Assembly (NCBI GenBank): GCA_024220525.1
Contig: JAMYWO010000075.1
Span: 22,738-86,737 of the forward strand
Length of the DNA stretch: 64,000 nucleotides
Direction: 5' to 3'
DNA from: Cochliopodium minus
Taxonomy: Eukaryota > Discosea > Himatismenida > Cochliopodiidae
Below are positions 60,341 through 64,000 of this stretch, piece by piece. Below the pieces are notes generated by a model. The model was not told where the DNA came from, made no database searches, and saw nothing but the letters and a program-made list of their open reading frames with translations. Within the stretch, counting starts at the first letter, position 1. Each line of letters opens with the position of its first letter. The position numbers and the translations under genes are program-made.

Positions 60341-63300
60341 TTAATAATCATGAACTTGTGAATACATGTTCAAATCATCCTCTTTTTCTTTCATATAGAG
60401 GTGGGGGAAGAGACCTGTTGGAACATTTAAAGGATCTTTCAAATCAAAAATGTTATTAGTTTCTTCATAATCTTTGATGCAAAAGAACTTTCCAAGAAAT
60501 TTGTTTTTTTTGAAATACTCAAATATTGGAACAAGTTCTTCCTGTGAATTGAGATAAAGAGAACGGGAGGGATTTGGAAAGGTATCCACAACAATAGAGA
60601 TAGGGAAATCATTTCCAACAATTTTGAAAGAATGGATGAGAGGAAGCTTCAAGATGTAAAGTTTCTTGAAAATGCAAAAGCTGGCGACAGACTCCATTGA
60701 AATTCCTTCATTTCCTCTCAAGATCAAGTTTTTCAAAGATTCAAAAGAGACAATCACTTTTGAGATTTCATCCACTTTTTCGCTAATAAAGTTGTTGTGG
60801 GAAACATTCAAAGAAACGAGATCGTTGATTTGTTTGAGAATACAAAAAAGAAAGTCAGAAGAAGAATCGGAATACTTGATTTCCAAAGTGTTCAAAGTGA
60901 TCAAATTTTTGAGATCAAGATCAACAACAGAAGGAAAGATGCATCGATTGAATCTCAATTTCTTGACAAAACTAGAGTTTAAAAGGAGACTCAGCTTTGT
61001 GAGAGATGATTCATCGGAGAAATTAATGTTTGAGAAATTGAGAGTGGACATTTGGGGATTGTGTTCATACTCCAAAAAAGATTGTTGATCTTCGATGTTT
61101 ACGAAAGAATTTTCTTCAGGAACGATTATTTCCAAGTCTTTTATAACATGAGGAAAATAATTTTCTCTTAAACTCGATAGTTCAAGGTCTTCCCCGATCG
61201 CTCGAGAAATTTCAGATTGGTAACGACAAATGTCATCTTTATTTGTCAGGAATTTAGGATTTAGAATTGGATTTTCGGTGTTATCTTCTTCTTCATCGAC
61301 ATTATCTTCTTCATCTTCTTCTTCATCTCCGTCAAAATCATCCATATATTCGATTTCCAACGGATCGAGAACATCAGAAAGGTGATCAGGACGGCTTTCT
61401 AATGCAGGATATTCACACGCAATCAAGTGATTAAAAGAGATGTTCTTGTATTTTTTGTTGGGTTTGATCTGTTTTTTGAGATCGATTTTTTCTGATTCGC
61501 TAAAATGAGCAGAAGCAATAGAATCCAATTTATTTTCAAGAACATCACCTTTTCAGATATCATTTAATTAATTTAATTCTAATATCGATTTTTTTTTATC
61601 CGAATAATTTTACCTTGATGATTCTCCTCCGATACGTCTCCACTGTCATCAAAAAACAAAACTGGTATTGGTATATCATCAACAAGTTCATTGGTGATCT
61701 TCTCAGGCACTACTTCATCATCATCATACTCATCGTCCTCCTCACTTTCACCCATTTCATAACTCTCGTCCTTGTCAAAGTTGTTATAGTAGAGAGCCTT
61801 GTTATGCTGGTGGAGGGTCCTCAAAACATTCTCCAAGTTGACTTCTTCTTCACCGGTTTTTCTATTTTTGATCAGGTCGGGAATCACCTTTCTCAAGAAA
61901 TTTTTGAGTTCTTCTTCAACCTTGGCGCATGTTTCTGGATAAGCTGTTTTGACACCTATCACACAATCAAAGAAATTTGAAAAAAAAACTTCTTTATTAT
62001 ATCATTGAATTAAAATTAATATTTGAATCCAAATGATGAGATTTAAATTTTGAAACCAAATGATGAGATTAAAATCAAATTTTTGGAACAAATGAAAAGA
62101 TTATCCAATTTTAATGATTGAGATACTTTGAATATTATTTAAAAGAATCTAATAAAAATTTACATGCTCTCCTCAATATTTTGTGGATACTATTGTGCAA
62201 GTCGCACTCCTGTTCATTTTGAGTTATAGAAAAACTGTCAAAGATGGTCTCCATGTATTTCGTTTCATAGTGGCTCACTTGTCCCTTGTATTCGTCAAGG
62301 TTGATTCCTTTTTCCATGAATTTGTTGATGATGCTCCTCATTTGGAATTTTGATAGCTTATTGAAAGCACATGAACAAGACAATATCTAAAAATGAATAA
62401 CAAAAAATTTGAATCAAAATTGTTTCACATGAAAGTAAGTCAAAATTATTAGAATAATTAAAAAAAAATTGTATTTTTTTTTTTGATCAAATTGAAAAAT
62501 TTTTGATTAAAAATATCAGGAATGTAATAAAATTAATTTTCTCAATGAAACGGAATAGGAACATACTATATGGAAGAAATTTGTATATAAATATATATAA
62601 TTGAATATATGAACATTTTATTTTCTTCCAAACAAATAATGACAAAATAATCATTCTCCTGGTATTATATCTTCCCAATAACAAATATTTTGTCATTTTC
62701 AAAATAATCTATTATTTATCTCAAATTATTTCTTGAAAATTAATTTTTTTCAAATAAAAAAAAGAATAACTAAAGCAAAATTAACAAGTAAACTTTAAAG
62801 AAAATATTTACATATTCTCCAGAATTGAATCTCTCAAAAGCATATTCAAGTTGATGTGCTATTCTTTGGAAGATTGGATCAGCAAACTCGAAAGAAGCAT
62901 TTTCATTTCTCATGACGAGAGAATCAACCCAATCTCTGCACCACAATTCAGTGTTGTGACCCAAGTAAGTGGTATGGAAGATAACCATTGTGGCATTGAA
63001 TAATTTGGAGTTATTTTTGAAATGAAACAACAAGAAAGAGATGAAGGAATCAATGTTTGTGATGGAGTCTTCTTTTTGGAAGAAGGATACGTACTTTTGT
63101 TTTGAAATTTCTTTTCTGTTGCTGCTGTTGTTGTAATATTCCATGTATTGATCTAATCCCATACTTTTCAGATTTTTTTCGTAGATCTCCCAATCTATCA
63201 GATCCTTGTCTATTCCATTCACTGTATCGCAATAGCATTCTGAATCAACTATCTGTTGTGGATACATTGTCAAATTGCTCATTATCTCGAATTTATCATG

Positions 63301-63830
63301 CTTGTAGCTCCTGTTGTAATCGAATAACAATTCTTTCTTCCAATCTATCTTTGGATCATACATCCAATTATCTATAAAATCGTCTTCATCCACATCTTTA
63401 TAATTTTGGGATGTTACTTGGAGTGGAACATTACTTTCATCTTCATCTTCATCATAATCATCATTATTATAATCATAATATTCGCCCCCATGATACTATC
63501 ATTTGTTTGGTGATATAAATTAATTTTTAGGATAGTATAATAAGAATTTACTTGCTTCAATATCTTGTATGTTTCAAATCCATTTGCAATTTGATGTTTA
63601 TAATAATTGAACCAGAATAAATTATTCTTCAATGCACTGTTAATATGTTTGCATACCAGATTCAGATCGATCAATGTGCCTATATCATTGATATAGGAGA
63701 AAATATAACAGAGAAGTGATTTGGGCAATTTATTAGGGAAGTAATTGTCATCATTTTGTTGGCTCTCTTTGATATGCTTTGATATTTGTTGTATATTATC
63801 ATTATCTCCCGAAATTTTTCTCTTATTCAT
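60341..63830 (-). CDS. F-box and leucine-rich-repeat protein, about 925 aa
   Basis: Five exons join cleanly (about 63830-63553, 63495-62813, 62389-62165, 61957-61613, 61554-60341). The N terminus has an F-box: LPKSLLCYIFSYINDIGTLI, DLNLVCKHINSALKNN, LFWFNYYKHQ. A middle helical part includes TELWCRDWVDSLVMRNENAS and is cut by two acidic linkers (DDDEVVPEK; EEDEEDNVDEEEDN). The C-terminal exon holds LRR-like strands: MSTLNFSNINFSD, VKKLRFNRCIF, LNTLEIKYSDSSSDF, LVSLNVSHNNF, LKNLILRGNEGIS, LYILKLPLI. This is the FBXL layout of SCF substrate receptors, but with a long, unfamiliar middle region. The Glu/Asp linkers are typical nuclear or chaperone-contact tracts; substrate unknown. Confidence 0.82.
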
Positions 63831-63893
63831 TTTGAATATATTTTTATATTTTTTTTATTTTTTTTGATTAATATAAAGAGAAAAAATATTTTC

Positions 63894-64000
63894 AAAGAAT
63901 TTAATTTTTTCATTAAAGCAAAACAACAAAAGATACTATATAATTGATCAATGAGATCCAAATAATCATATTATCATTTGTATATGTTGATTAATATTGA
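63894..64000 (-). repeat. Dispersed repeat family 2, copy C (cut by window end)
   Basis: Read on the minus strand it gives CAACATATACAAATGATAAT, ATGATTATTTGGATCTCATT, GATCAATTATATAGTATCTT, nearly identical to the centre of copy B, then diverges and regains TTAAATTCTTTG. It lies 64 bp upstream of the F-box-LRR start codon, in the likely promoter, and continues past the window. Confidence 0.78.

Noticed and set aside
1-64000. Naming the organism (dictyostelid, Naegleria relative, Anaeramoeba or similar)
   Set aside because: Gene types and A/T bias fit several amoeboid groups. No rRNA or diagnostic marker lies in the window, and ATP23 argues against a strictly anaerobic lineage.

Overview
The window is strongly AT-rich eukaryotic DNA. 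Genes are packed closely and broken by many short GT-AG introns, mostly about 45-110 bp of A/T runs. All three standard stop codons occur, starts sit in an A-rich context, and intergenic spacers are small. The gene content (tectonin and PLAT arrays, RhoGEF with cyclic-nucleotide-binding domains, a TKL kinase behind a seven-pass membrane region, F-box hybrids, a fungal/dictyostelid-type zinc cluster factor) suggests a free-living amoeboid protist of amoebozoan or heterolobosean type. I cannot name the species. An ATP23-like protease suggests an ordinary mitochondrion.

Layout. 1-7.4 kb: the 3' part of an RCC1-repeat gene (-), head to head with a large beta-helix, multi-pass surface protein gene (+), then a 115-residue ubiquitin-fold-like gene (+) whose second intron carries a 90-bp inverted-repeat element. 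7.6-20.0 kb: one giant gene (-) for a 3,968-residue protein with about 24 tectonin repeats, a coiled coil and 23 PLAT domains. 20.5-23.9 kb: a RhoGEF with a CNB-GRAM-CNB tail (+). 24.3-29.0 kb: an ankyrin gene (-) and a GLUG-type type-I membrane protein gene (-) carrying a second copy of the 90-bp element. 29.1-36.6 kb: N-myristoyltransferase (+), a SPRY/F-box/WD40 gene (-), ATP23 (+) and an orphan gene (+). 36.8-45.3 kb: a chorein-type lipid-transfer protein gene (-) and a 7TM-TKL kinase gene (-). Introns of both hold copies of a second dispersed repeat. 45.7-53.3 kb: TPR gene (+), F-box-MORN and MORN genes (-), UNC-93-like transporter (+). 53.4-57.4 kb: an odd tRNA-Ala gene next to an N, a lesioned ankyrin gene, a broken copy of a transcription-factor C terminus, and then the intact zinc-cluster gene (+). 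57.4-63.8 kb: a gelsolin/severin-like protein with a Glu-Lys-Gln repeat tail and a CaaX box (-), and an F-box-LRR gene (-). The second dispersed repeat appears again at the right edge.

Functionally the window leans to signalling and cytoskeleton (RhoGEF, TKL receptor kinase, RCC1, gelsolin), ubiquitin adaptors (three F-box hybrids), membranes and lipids (bridge-like lipid transfer, MORN, UNC-93, NMT, prenylation) and cell surface proteins. These look like ordinary neighbours rather than an operon-like system. The most unusual items are the tectonin-PLAT giant, the intron-borne 90-bp element with 9-bp target duplications, the prenylated gelsolin and the RhoGEF with a CNB-GRAM-CNB tail. Exon boundaries were read by eye from splice signals and frame continuity. 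Gene spans below include introns.
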